Shown one piece after another: positions 1 through 12,500 of a stretch of 64,000 nucleotides of DNA. The translations under genes and the position numbers were made by a program. Within the stretch, counting starts at the first letter, position 1, and the number at the start of each line of letters is the position of its first letter. This DNA comes from Ulva prolifera (lineage: Eukaryota; Chlorophyta; Ulvophyceae; Ulvales; Ulvaceae), in contig CM041196.1 of the NCBI GenBank assembly GCA_023078555.1, positions 5,653,658 through 5,717,657 of the forward strand, written 5' to 3'. Under the pieces are notes generated by a model. It was not told the origin of the DNA. It searched no databases and was given only the letters and a program-made list of their open reading frames with translations.

Positions 1-20
1 ACTGATGCTGTATCTTTCAG

Positions 21-3000
21 GCTAGCGCTGGCCAACTGCACGCGGGATACAATTTACTCCCTACTGAAATGGGTTTTGTCTCAAGTTCCAGTTCTACAAC
101 AACGAGCAACAATCGGATTTTACCTGACTATCCCAGATGTACCTGCAGAGTATCGAGGCATCCAAGTACGCATCTTGCAGATCTACAGTCTTGTCGGCTT
201 GAGCTGCCTGCGGCATAAAGACGACCATTGCGCTGTAGGACATCAGCAACCGCATAGCAGAAATTCACAGTGCCCAGGAGGACTTCAAGGCAATCCACCA
301 GTCTGTAGAGGCCGCAAAGGCGAACATGCCATCACAGGATGAGCTGCGCAGAGCGATTCAGCGGAAAGAGAACGAACGGGCTTCATTAAACACCAGGATT
401 GTCAAAGCTCGAGATAAAGCTCAAGCGTGCGCTTCACAAACCTCCGATATCCACAGTTGCAGGCTATGATTCACTGTGTCTCCCTTGCTGCCTCGGACTT
501 GGGAAGCAGACCACCACAGTCACCTGACCCTGATCACAGGACACCAAGTCATCATGTTGATGATGGCTGCTGAGCGCGGCATCTGATCACGCGAAGCTAG
601 TCAGGCAAGACAAATCATGGCCGTCAGACCACGGAAAGCAATATCACTCGTCGCAGTGCTGGGAAATCTGCCACATCGCACAATCCTCTCGTAGCTCACA
701 GGTTTCAGCAACAGCATGAAGTCAGACGTCCACACACACAGATGCTTGATCCACCGATGCATGCGGCCATCAGAGAGCATTGCTCATAGCCATAGTGCAG
801 GCACCCCGCACACGAGGCGCTGGCGCCGGCATGTAAGCGCCTTTCCCAGGCGCTGCAAGTGCTGGAGGATCTGAAGCGGGATGTGCTGGAGGAGCAGGAG
901 AAACGGACAAAAGCTGAGCGCGCCGCCGCCCGCGCCACGGCTCGAGTCGCAGATCTCCGCACCGCGCTCGCATCCAACGGCAGAAGCGCCGATGCAGTGC
1001 AGCAGCTGCGTGCAGAGGCCGCCCGCCTGCGTGAGCTCGCCAACAACGAACTTCCCAAGTGCGCTACCTCTTTGGGCTGGCTTACGCCTGGACCCGCTTC
1101 GCTAGTCCTCAGGACATGCAGCCACTATGACTCATCTACCTGCGGAGTTTTGGCTCGGCGAGTGCTCTGCTAAGGGGCCTGGACCTGGAGCCAACAGCAG
1201 CAGCTTGGTGGCACGTTTGCACATTTGGTCTCGCAGTTTTTGGTGAGCTGAGGGCTTTCCTGGAGGTAGGGCCACATCGCTGTGCATATTCCCAAGGTCA
1301 AGGCCAAATTTTTTAGGTCTTCTGCCAACGCCTGGCTGGCTGTGTCGAATTGGCCAGGATCACGTTTCTGGGCTGCCTCGGTCGGGACCGGACAACCAAC
1401 TTGGCATGACACTATGGCAACGGCGCACCGTCACGCACACGCACCTGGCCAGCATCGCTTGGGTGGGCTGTAGAACTTAAGAGGGTGGTCTGGGGTGCAC
1501 TTGACACCCACAGGGCCATAAGGCGCAGCCTGAAGCAAGCTGGTGGCTGCAAGACGCATGGGAACACACAAGCAGCCATCTACACAACAAAAAAAGATCT
1601 TGCAGTTGCGCATGGCATTGTTGCGCCAACTGCACATCATGACATGCCACCAACAGTCATCCACACGAGCACAGGCCGTTCATTGTTACATGGCTCAGCC
1701 ACACCACGGCACCTTGCGACACGCCATGGTACATCTCCCAAGCCACATGCTTGATTATTCATTTCTTGGCTGGGATGGCTCCAGGGAGATCGAGGGCAAG
1801 CGCAAGCGGCTGCAGGAGCTGGCGGCGGCCCGAGACGTCGACAGCGACGCCGCGCTGCAGCGGCTGCGCGAGACGGAGATGCGGCGGCGCGCCGACGTCA
1901 CGGCCGCGCAGTCGAGCAACACCGCGGCGCGCGCCCGCCTCGTCGACGCGAACGACCCGGACTTCCGCAAACTGCAGGCGCTGCAGGACGCGGCGGCGAA
2001 GCGGGGGCGCAAGCGGGACGAGATGGAGGCAAAGGCGACGCGGCTGCGGACAAAGATCGCGAGCCTGCAGGTGTGGAGATGAGTGTGTCTATGTGCCTGT
2101 TTGCGCAAGACCGGTGCTCCAGCCCGACGGGCTGAGCTTGCCGTCCGGCTGCATGCGTGCATGTCTCTCAGATGGTACGGGGACAGTGCTGTCGCACGCG
2201 CTCGTGACCGCAGCAGGCACTTTCGGTGCATACGGGGCCTGCTTGAAATGCGCACTGTCGGCATGGCAGTGAGTGGCGCATGCTGGTGCCATGCTTCCGC
2301 CAAGCTCCCAGCATTCCCCTTTGTTTTGATGTGGACGCAGATCGCTGGAGCGGCCGCATCTGAGTACGCACAGCATGCATGCTGTCTGCGCATCATGATA
2401 CTGCTTGTAGTGTGCTTGTCGGGGGTGCCGTCCGTACAAGCTACTCTACATAGACATGCGCCTGCAGCGCATCACGCGGCAGCTTGTGATCCGAGGGGGC
2501 GATGGTGCTGCAGAAGGAGCTGGATGCGGCCGGTGTGCATTCGACAGCGCCGGCGGCAGCGGTGAGCCACGCGGAGTGGGAGGCGAAGCACGCCGCCGTC
2601 AAGGCGCTGGTGCCGGCGTTCAAGGCATGCCGCGCCGAGGAGGCCGCGCTGCGCGCCGAGGTTGACACCATGCATGCGACGCTCGCGGCGGTGCGCGAGC
2701 AGCGTGCGGCCGTGGAGGCACGGCTCGGTGCGGCGGAGCGAGCGCAGGGCCGCGTCGGCCGCGCGGCCGTGTCGATGCGCCTCGCTAAGGTGCGGTCCCG
2801 CAGCTGAGAGCGCCCCAGCAGCCTGTGCTGATGTTGGAGACCCTTGCCTGCATCACTCTGGAAACGTGGCAAAATTTGAGCACCGCCGCTCCCTGCGACC
2901 ACCTGTGGGGGACTTGGTGTGGCTCAGCATGCGGACGTGTGATAAAACCATGATGGTGGAACACCGGGTGGTATGGGAGTGTGAAAGCTCCAAGAGCAGG

Positions 3001-4287
3001 CACCATCTCGTGGCACCCCTGAACGGAAATTTGGCGATGAATTTCCAGGAGCAGCTCCAGTCCCATGGGCAAGCGTCAAACCTGTGGGCCCATGCATGCA
3101 GGCGTCGGAGGAGGTCAGCCGCATGGACGCGAGCTCAGGGCAGAGTCTGGAGGAGGTGACGGCGATGGTCGACACGATCAACGGCCGCATCAAGGGCCGC
3201 AAGGACGTCCTGGCGCCGAAGATCAAGGAGCTGCGCACGGCGCGGGCGCAGATGGCGGACCTCTCGGCCGCACACGAGGAGGCCCGCGCCGCGTACCACA
3301 AGGTACAGGACACCCACGACAGCCGCCTCGCTGAGCTGGAGGGCCAGGTCGCGTCCCTGCAGGCCGCCGTGGACGAGGTGCGGCTCCGGAGGGCGGCGCG
3401 GTGCAGCGCTGCCTGCTGTGTGCATGCTGTGCGTGGCGGAGCGGGCTGTTGTCACCAATGCGCGCTGGCCAAATGTCAGAGCAGGGCCACGTGTCGGCAG
3501 GACCGGAGAGGTAGGTGAGAGTTTGTGATCGTTCGTGCTGTGCCCGTTTGGGATTCAGGGTTGAACCGCGGTCCGCCGGTATGGTTGGCGCTGCACACGT
3601 GTGGAGGCTGGCGTGTGGAGCCTGGTGGCCGCTTGCCTCGTTTCGCCGGGGCGCAGCTGCCAGGGGTGGTGCCCACCTGCACACACCAGGAGGAGACCGG
3701 CACATATTCCACCAATTTGACTTGTGAGCCTGGTCGATCATATGCAGGAAACCACAGAAAGCCACACCTGGCGTGATTGTGTAGCCGCTCGGTGTGCTCA
3801 GCCAGCGTTCCATTTGTTCGCACCACAGTGTTTGCATGCAAGAGCTCGCAAGCGGAATGAAAGCTGCAAGGACCACTGCATGACACGGCGGCAATCTGAA
3901 CCACATCCCGCGATACCGGGGTCCGAGAGTCATCAAAACGACCTGCTGCTGTCGCCAGGCACTGCCCCCCCCCTCCCCCCTCCCCCCCCCCCTTCCTCCC
4001 GGTGGGCCGACTGCCGTCGTGTGCTGCAGGCGGAGACTCGCTTCCACAGCCAGGCGCCTCTGGAGCGACTCTACGCGGCGCTCGGCGACGCGACCTCTGA
4101 CTCGCAGCAGTCCATGAAGCTCATCTCCGGCATGCGCGAGGCTCTGGCGGCGCAGCAGGGCGGCCTGCGGGGGCTGCGCGAGCGCGACGCCGAGGCGACG
4201 CAGCGCCGCGACGGCCGCACGCATGAGGGCGCCGACATGATGGCCGGCCTGCACGCGCTGCTCTCCGCGAAGCTCGAATACATGCAG
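21..4287 (+). CDS. IFT81: Intraflagellar transport protein 81 (IFT81), 5' and 3' incomplete
   Basis: IFT81 is a core IFT-B subunit that pairs with IFT74 and carries tubulin along cilia. Exons seen: 21-165, 239-424, 850-1058, 1785-2070, 2514-2789, 3102-3377 and 4030-4287. All join in frame: 1058/1785 splits a Lys codon and the later junctions are phase 0. The first exon reads as the end of the N-terminal calponin-homology-like domain (YSLLKWVLSQVPVLQQRA). The rest is nearly continuous coiled coil and contains the family's late block APKIKELRTAR, followed by a region rich in charged residues. Start exons lie left of the window. The last short exon after 4287 was not identified. The intron after 424 needs a GC donor (GCGTGC), unless a small exon was missed between 424 and 850. 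A poly-C tract precedes the acceptor at 4029. The identity rests on remembered family order and motifs, not on an alignment. Confidence 0.85.
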
Positions 4288-6153
4288 GTGCTGCACTCGT
4301 GTCCATGTGAATCTTGTTGCACTTGTTTGGTTGGACATGGTGCCTGTGCATGTGATACTGCCAGCTATGCTGCTTTGACACACTGCAATTCTGGATTTAT
4401 GAAATCTGCTCGAGGCCCTCGGGCGCCCTGGCTCGGCATTGTGGGGCGTATGGACTGGGGCTGGAGTGGTGCTTGAACATGGAGTCTCGAGGACTGGTGA
4501 ACTTTCAGCTCTAGATCTGCGATCAAGGAGTAGACCGAGCCTAGCGATGCACTTCGGGCAGGGGTGATGGTGAAAAATTCCATGTTGGTTTTTGCTGGCG
4601 TGTTGTCTGCCTGCTCATTAAATCTTCTGAGCAAGCGGGCAAAGCTGGAACGAGCCTGCATAAACAGTGAAAGCGGCGGAAGTGGACACTGTGTGCGCAC
4701 TGTGCCTGATTCAGCTTGAGTGCAACGTATGCCGGAAGCCACAGTAGCATGTATGTCAATGGTGGTCCATCGTTCTTGCCGTCCGATGTCAACGTAGCTC
4801 TGAGGGGAGCATCACCGTGGTCGAGAGACTTGCATGAGTGTTGCAGACAATGCTGCGATCTGTCGCTAGGTTTCCGGGGGCGGCAGCCGTACACAGTCTC
4901 TGCAGGCTGCAGGCTGTCATTGCAGATACAAACTGGTGGCTCCCATGCACAGACATGTTGCTTCTGCGTTCCTTTGTCTGAGCGACGTCCTGCCTGAGGT
5001 CTGGCCAACCAGAGCACGTCGCACCGCAGTCCCTGATCGGCCACAACCATAGCCTGCTGACAGCATCTACTTAGGAGAGTGACTGCTTTTGGATGGCTGT
5101 TGCAACATAGGCGACTACCATGACCCGGCCGTAGGCTGGTGAAGAACTTGTTGGACCTGGCGTGTGGTGCCCACAGCACCATGGGATTTCAGTGTGATTG
5201 GTTTTTTTGGACGATGAAGTTAACAATTGCAGGATTGCGCTGCTGCTGCAGGGCCATGGTGTTGGCAGCAGAATGGCAAATAACAAGCAATTCACGACCG
5301 AGTCAGCAAACGTGCTGTCTATTGGCTGAGGTGGATGTTGACGGACAAGGTGGTAGAAGCTGAAAAGACGGCGCACACAAACACGGGATGATGTCAACTT
5401 TGATCTGAAGACACACACAGGACCGCGCGCCAATGGGATCAGGGAACACAAAACCCAATCTTGGGTTTTATTTTTCAAGCAGAGTTCGGAGTTGGCTGAA
5501 AGACAGCTACTTCCAAGTTGCAGGCAGAGGCCAGACTGACAGACTGTGCATCTGTAAGCTCCTGGCTTGCAAACACTAAGCAGGGCATGTCAAGATGCAG
5601 TGGCCGAAGCCTGCTGAATGGATGGACGTTGTTTCCAGCACATGTTGAGCACGATGTAAGCAATCGATTTATGTAAGCTTAGTCAACCGGAGCATCAGCA
5701 TCACAACTGCATCATGCCTTCACACGAAGATCTCAAGACGATCAAACCAAGCTGCGGTCGTAGTCGATGTCAATCTGCACAAAGAACAATATACAGGATA
5801 TTCGCAGATAATACAATGTCTGCAGCCTGCTCACTGTCAACACCATCGCTGCAGCGACACATCACATGCTTACAGATGTCGAGTTCTTGCCCCATGTTTG
5901 AGATGCTGTTTCAAATCAATTCACATGCTGCTGTGTGTTGCCCTGGCCAGAAACCACTTCAATGCGGAAAACGATTCGTTGCATAGATCACCCCCTCCCG
6001 CCGAGTACATGACCACACATGGCACCACCATGGTGCACCCTCGAGTCGTCACACCAGCGCCTGCAGTGCAGCCGTTTGCACGCGGCTCTGCAGAAGCCAA
6101 GGAGGGCACCGGCAGTCGGCGGAAGTAGCGGTGCACTGCAGCGGGCGCAGCCC
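4288..6153. other. IFT81 3' region and convergent intergenic space
   Basis: This is lower-GC sequence between the last traced IFT81 exon and the TIM50 stop. It should contain the terminal IFT81 exon and both 3' UTRs, since the two genes converge. Several TGCAG acceptors followed by short open frames occur (for example near 4848, 4934 and 5229). None gives a tail I can match to the family, so none is chosen. Confidence 0.5.
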
Positions 6154-7639
6154 TCAGCCGAAGGAGAAGCGTGGGCGGGCGCTCTGGCTCGCCTTCTGCG
6201 CCTGCTTCCGGTCGGCCTCTTCCATGCGGCGGCGGAACTCGGCGACGACGTCCTTATCCTTGTACGACCGGCACACCACCCTCACGTCCAGCACGTCCTG
6301 CAGCACACCAGCCGCACTGTCACTTCGGCACTTACACTGGCTGGAAGCCGAGAGATTGCACACTGTGTCGATGGAGACAGCTGAAGGCACCACCACTCTG
6401 ACTTCAAGGAAACAAGCCCATGGACCGGATTCAGCCTCGAACGCGCAGGGCGTGCAGATGCCAGCCTCGCCATCCCGAAGTCAGTCTCCAGGACAAACAG
6501 CTACGAACATAAAGCCCCGCCTGAGCTTGGATTGCAAGATGGCAAAAGAAGTGGCGACTACACCACGTATGCAGGCGTTGCTACTGGGCGGATCAGCACG
6601 GTCAGCCTGCAGTCTGATACGCCACGCGGCACTTCACCGCGGGCCCGGAGACATCCACGCCGCGAGCATCCAGCACCGGTACCGGAACGTGGGCGGCAGC
6701 AGCAGTAGGCGCACCTGCTTCGAGAGGATCTCGAGCAGCGGCAGGATGTCGAGCAGCGTGCGGTCATCGGGGTCCATGCCGTCCCAGTCCGGCACCACGA
6801 GCACGTTCTCCTGTTGCACGACGGTGTGCTTGTTGCTCTCGCTCACGATGAAGAGCGTCCGGCGGAGGTCGCGGTTGAGCCGCGAGAGGTCCCGCACGTG
6901 GACGTTGTCGACCATGCGGCACGCGTTCTTGTATAGCCGGTACGCGACGACCGGGCCGTCGGGGCGCGCCATGCCGGGGTCGACGCGGTTCAGGATCGGG
7001 TCGACGTACGTGTGCGTGCGGTTGCTGAAGGTGACGAGCTCGTAGTGGCGCGAGAGGACGTCGAGCAGGTCCGAGGCGCCGGGGCGCTTGAACGTCTTCC
7101 AGCCGACGCCGCGGCTCCAGGAGGAGCGCACGAGGACGTCGTCGACGTCGAGGACGAGCGTGCGCAGCGCGTGCGCCGCGTGCACCGGGTGCATGTCCGG
7201 CAGGAGGACGTCCGACGGCGGCTCTGCAGACAGACGGCGGCTGGTTCAGGGGGTGTGGCTCGGCGGGCCGAGTGCGCGGGAGGTGCTCCGGTGAAGCGAA
7301 GGTTCGTTGGACGGGATGAGCATGTGTGACCATTGATGTAAACTGATGTGTGTGTGTCGAGGTGGCACTCGCGAGGATTGGCGTATCGGGACGAGGGTGC
7401 CTCTGTGTGGACGGGGTAGCACGTGGTGGTGGGGCTGCGATGGCGGGGGTATGGATGGGGGGTCTGTGGGGGAGGGCCGGGGTGAGGGTGGGGCTTGTGT
7501 CGAGGCACAGAGGTGCCACATGCAGCCGTCTGGCGGCATGGGGTGACAAGCATGTAGCGTGGTAGCGGTCAGAGCATTGGGTCGCCCATTAAGATCGGGG
7601 TAGTGATGGGAGGCGGGGTGGGTGGGAAAGCAGCAAACA

Positions 7640-7670
<31 letters not shown>

Positions 7671-8767
7671 GTCGGCCACAGCCACACTGCAGACGCTGTG
7701 GCTGTGGCAGCCGAGTTGGAATGCTTCCAACAGTGAAACACTGGGGAAGCGTTTGAACGGGTGGAATATGCCTGCTTAGCAATGTTTATCGAGCGCTGAG
7801 TTTGCGATAAAGGGTTGTTAGGGGTTTGGTGGGAAGCCGGCAGAGACAGACACGCAGCGGGGCGCTGCAGCATTCACATGCGGCTAGCATCATTGTCGAG
7901 ATGGAGTGGTGCATCATCTGCAGGGACACAGGCACAGCAGCAAGTTGCTTGAAGCGGCTGAGAAAGCGCGCAGGAGAAGTAGCACCTGTGAAGTCGGATA
8001 TCTTCTCAGCGTACCATTCCCTGGCACTGCAGAATCGAGACATGCACCAGGCCACCGCCTCGTTCACAGGCCCCCCTTTCTCTTCTGCCGCATCCTGTGC
8101 GTCCTTGTTCATCTTCTGCACGTCTTCTACTGTGTAAAAGTATGTGGAGGCCTGGAACCCGGCTGCGCTCAAGAGCCCCCCGTAGAACAGCAGATTGCCC
8201 ATGGCTCCCATGGCGCGCCCCACAGCCGAAGGCGGGCTGCTAGGTGCCGCGCCTTCCTCCACAGGAATATGTTGACCTTCACAGGACCAGCGGGATCGTC
8301 AGAAATCCAGTCACTTTCAGTCACTGGCTGCATGTCACTGGATGATGGGATACAGCATGAAGCACGGCTGCTGGCTGCCATGGCGACCATTGTCTGTCGG
8401 GAAAAGTATGATGTGCACAATTTTTCCACACGATACGCTGAGCGTACATCCTTGCTGACAGACGCTACGCCATGGGCAGCAACATTACCAACGGATCGTG
8501 CTGATAAACAACATAGGGCTCAAAGATGACCTGGGGAGGAATCACACCATCAATTACCTTCTGGAACAAACGCTTGCCATCTTTGGATTGCGAGTCTTGA
8601 GTTAGCTCCTCCAGACTCTTCTTTGTGGCTGAGCTCCCGGCGGGAGATGTGGAGCAAAATCGGCTGGCATAACTTCTTCCGGCAGCACGGGACGATAAAC
8701 TGCACGTATACGCTTCCCCAGCCGAAACTTGCAAGATGGAGCCGATCTGTCGGCAAACGGCAAGCAT
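6154..8767 (-). CDS. TIM50: TIM50, mitochondrial import inner membrane translocase subunit
   Basis: TIM50 is the presequence receptor of the TIM23 complex. It is anchored in the inner membrane with its FCP1-like domain in the intermembrane space. Exons: 8767-8558, 8256-7986, 7223-6715 and 6297-6154, giving 377 residues with all phases consistent. Residues 1-70 are Arg/Ser/Ala rich with few acids near the start, as in a mitochondrial presequence. A hydrophobic segment lies at about 85-106. The FCP1-like domain begins near 170 and carries DVDDV at 186-190, the position of the DxDx(T/V) phosphatase loop. The 7986/7223 junction rebuilds the typical FTEPPSDVLLPD linker. The C-terminal exon gives the usual DVLDVRVVCRSYKDKD strand and a basic tail. 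The start is the first ATG of the presequence frame. The intron between exons 2 and 3 holds a 28-base poly-G run (poly-C in the transcript). Confidence 0.92.
7642..7669. repeat. 28-base poly-G run in a TIM50 intron
   Basis: This is an uninterrupted run of 28 G on the + strand (C in the TIM50 transcript) within the 7224-7985 intron. Its exact length is likely to be unreliable in assembly. Confidence 0.9.
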
Positions 8768-9550
8768 GCCTCTCCTGGTTGCTGTGCACGAGCGTGTGCG
8801 CCTGACGTTGGGTCTGCAAGGATCAAGCAGACGACAGGATCACGATCGTAAACAAAGAAGCCTATCCATGACGATTACGCCGCAAACTTGGGTGATTCTA
8901 AACGAGCAACACACTTCGTGGAAAACGACTGCAAGCGCCACAGCTCTCCCAACCCACACAGCAGTCCAACACAGTGTGATCCAACGAACAAGACCGAGGC
9001 ACCATTTGCAGATTTTCATGCCGTGCGATAGTTTCCGTTATTTAGGCGTGATGCTTTGGCGACATACACACACAGCAGGTGTCGCTCTACAGACAGCCGT
9101 GCTGGTCAGCATGCATGCCTTCGTACTGCTTATCCACATGACGTGCTGAAGGGCCCTGCACTGTGGCTGCACACTCACAGCACTGATGTGAGCAGTAAAT
9201 ATTTGTGTGCTGGCGCTGAATCAGCTGAAATTTGCCACTGCCATGACTGGCAGTTGATTGACAGACACTACTGGATGCTCTGGTGCACATGCTGATCAAC
9301 TGCTAGCTAAGGCATAACATATGACTCATATGATATGAGCCACGTTGAGAAGCTTGCTGTTTGCATATGTACAGCACCCGTCGCACACTCGGCTGACACA
9401 CAGTCCATGTCGCAGCCCTCTCAACGACTTCAGCGCATACGCATGGGTACACCAGCCATCAGCCAACCAGCCATGAGCAACCAAAATCTGATCAGCTCAT
9501 CAGCAGGCCCTAAACAGCAGCGTGGTTCAGGTTGCCCTGCTTGAGGCAGA
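8768..9550. other. TIM50 upstream region
   Basis: This is the space between the TIM50 start and the stop of the YbaK-family gene. Both are on the - strand, so it holds one gene's 3' UTR and the other's promoter. I see no conserved frame in it. Confidence 0.5.
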
Positions 9551-11121
9551 CTATTTCCAGTCCCCCAGCGCCAGCGCAGCTGCAGACTGCTTGCCCGATG
9601 CCAGGCCAGCAGCAAACGAGGAGTTCTGCAAGCTGCTCAAGTACATCTCTATATCCCGTTCCAGGCTGTGCCTGGCTGTGTCAGTGAGGGCACTCTGCTC
9701 CTGAGCTGCGTTGCTGGCCGCTGCGTCCACCTGCATCAACGCAAACGGCAGTCAGACAGGTATGATGCAAATAACCTGCGATAGAGGTTGTAGCAACTGA
9801 GAGGTGTTGTTGGAGTTATGTGCGATGAAGGTTCTAGCAAAACAACCTTCGATGTTCGCTACACTGTAGCAGGGTTCGCAACCCACAGCCTGCGCTGCAA
9901 ACATGGCACTCACAGCATGGTGCATCATCTCATTCTGTGCCGCACATGGACATGCAGTAGGCAGAAGTACGCCATCGTATATGGAGTTTAGTTGTGTCTC
10001 CATGCACGCCAACCAGCCCATGATTCAGTGCCATCATCACGTTTCGGCAGATCCCACGTCCGTTCGCGCGATACACATCACTGGAAGCAAACATGCCCTT
10101 GGCAGGAGAGCTGGAAGGGGCATACGAGCAGCATGACCTTCGCTAGGCAGCACTTCACAGAGCCAGGGTCAAACTGATCACTGGCACTTGCTTTACTCGA
10201 AGCAGGGCCTTTTTGAGCTGCCCTGCAAACATGGGGCACATCTGTATATGCGTCGTTCATTAGCGTACAGACTTGAAGCGTTGGTCAAAGCGTTTCGGGA
10301 GACGCACTTCGCAGCCTTCTTCTCTTTCTTGGAGTCGGTCCCTTTCGCGGCCTCCTTCGTGCCCGCCTTGACCTTCATCTCTGGCACGAGATCAGCAATC
10401 GCCTTCAGGTCAGGCGGGCTGTCCTTCCCGATCTTGACGTCTGTGATGCCAAAGTCAACCCAGTTGGTCTGCCGGCCATGATCGGCCAGCAACTTCCCCA
10501 GTTGTTCAGCTGATACGCGTAGGGATTTCGTGTTGGTGAGAGGGTGCACAAAGAACGGAGCCTCTTGGAGGCAGTGGTCCAGTAGGAGTGTCACACGAGC
10601 TGCAGCGCCTTGGCAGGTAGCTAGAGGAGTAGCACATCCCGGACCCACCTTGAGAGTCTCTAGCATGGATTCGGCAGATGCCATGCGGAGCTCATTCTTC
10701 TTTAGTCCGAGCCGAATAGCAAGGGTCTTCTCGAATGGGACTGCAGTGGATTGGAGGGCGGTACAAAGATAAAAACGATTTCTGTTGTCCTGTAGCCCAA
10801 GTATTGGTCAGATGTAATTTCATTGCATGAACACGTGCTACACCGTCTTATGGCCCCGAGGAACAACGGCACACCTTCAGGAACAGGTTCTTAGCAACTC
10901 GCTCGGAGTCCTGGCAGCCTTGACTGGCAAGCGCACTTACCTGCACTTACACAGCGGTAAGAGACATCTTCAGACAGCGTTGAGCCCTGTGAAGGCGTCG
11001 GCATGTGGTGATCTCGTACCTGCTCTGCAGCTGTCGCCACAGGCTCATGTGAATATACGTCTGCATCGGGAAGGCCCAGCGCAGCGATGACATTGGTTTC
11101 GGTGACGTCAGGCGCAGACAT
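9551..11121 (-). CDS. YbaK/prolyl-tRNA synthetase-associated domain protein (PRORSD1-like)
   Basis: This is a member of the YbaK/ProX family, whose characterised members hydrolyse mischarged tRNA, usually Ala or Cys from tRNAPro. Exons: 11121-11020, 10910-10875, 10789-10308, 10222-10138 and 9730-9551, giving 294 residues with phases consistent throughout. The editing-type domain spans roughly 15-165. Family landmarks are KNLFLK at 41-46, LKVGPGCATPLA near 92-103 and FVHPLTNT near 126-133. A Lys-rich stretch follows at about 190-207. The last two exons give a helical tail (FDPGSVKCCLAK, then LERDIEMYLSSLQNSSFAAG) that resembles the tail of plant homologues as I recall them. This supports both the exon choice and a green-lineage host. 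The substrate is not known from sequence. The second exon is only 36 bases but restores the conserved KNLFLK motif exactly. Confidence 0.87.
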
Positions 11122-12500
11122 AATACAGCAACTATTTCACGGCAGGAATATTACGAAATGAGCCAGCAGCTGCAGCAGAACAGAACGGAGACGAAAACGG
11201 CTTGGCAGAGCTCTGCGCGCCTTCTGACATTTCCTTGGCTCTCAACGGCTCTGAATACAAACGCGTATCCTGTAGATCCCGCATGCTTGCGGCAAGAAAC
11301 GAAGAGAGAATTGTTGCAGGCGATTCGCTGCGCGTGCTGTCGAGAGGGTGGCTTGCAGGGTGCGGGCGCTGGGTGCGGCTGAACGGTCGGAATTTCCTGG
11401 TCCTCGACACAAAGCAGAGTACCAGTCCGACTGGGCCACTTTGACATATCCACATAAGCTACCGTGCAATGAGCTTCCTGCTGCGTTCCGCTTTTCAGAT
11501 CCACAATACAGCAATTAATAAACTGAGATCTCAATTGCCTGCAGCCGGCAGGCCTTGCTGCTACATCTGCCCGCATCACCCTCCGGCCAGCCTGGTGCAC
11601 ACAACATTAGAAAAAACATGATCTTCATGGTCAGTTGGGGGCTGAGCTGTTGCCTGTGAATCGCACCCAATATGCACATGCGTGGCCACGGTCAACTCAA
11701 ATACCAATTATGATATAAATGCATACGGTACGAATCCGTAGGGCCTACAGCAAAGCCATACCACCAGTCCCCAGACTGTGAGTGCCTGTAGGGGTTCTAC
11801 ACTAGAGCACTGACAGCTACAGACTCAGCGGGGGGGGGGGGGGGGGGGGGGGGTGGGCGTGTTGTCCGCCACACCTGCTGCATGCCAGGTGTGCCCTTCT
11901 GCGGCTGCGAGTGGCTTCTGGGGCGCCGCGGCGCTGACGCAGACGCCCGGCCCATGCAGCTGCACCGCAGCGCAAGAGTGTGTCTCCCCAGTTGGTTTTT
12001 GGTCCCGGAGCTTCTGGATGCTTGCGAAGCTTATCGGTACCGTTGCAGCACGCCTCTGGAGCACCACATGGTGACACCCTCCTGTTCGTGTTGGCGTTCA
12101 TGAAGCACTGCCAGCCTGGTAGGTTGTGATCTCTGCAGCGCACTATTGGTCCGGTGCGTGGCATGTGTGATACATTGAGCGTGGTCTTGACCAAAGAGTT
12201 TGCATATGCCAGAGTTTGCATGCACTTGCAGATGTGACACAAGTCGCTCTTGCAATGCAGCACTCTTGCTATACACCGGACAAGAAGCGCGTTTGACCTT
12301 GCAAACAGCATAGATCGTTTGTGACCATGTTGGTTGGACTCATATGGCATTGTGTCTGGTCAACAAATGTGTAATAACCATCACACTGCCCACACAGTCA
12401 GATCCTCATCATCATTGCACATGTTGCACAGTATGCTGCAGGATCCCAAGAAGGCAACCTGGCCACATCATAGCCTCTGGATTTTGTGATTGCGTCCCTT
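11122..12500. other. Intergenic space with a poly-G run
   Basis: This should hold the promoter of the YbaK-family gene. Overlapping frames on both strands at 11132-11600 look like shadows, with no splice-consistent exon. A run of 24 G occupies 11830-11853. Nothing else is recognisable. Confidence 0.4.
11830..11853. repeat. 24-base poly-G run
   Basis: This is an uninterrupted run of G on the + strand in apparent intergenic DNA. Confidence 0.9.
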
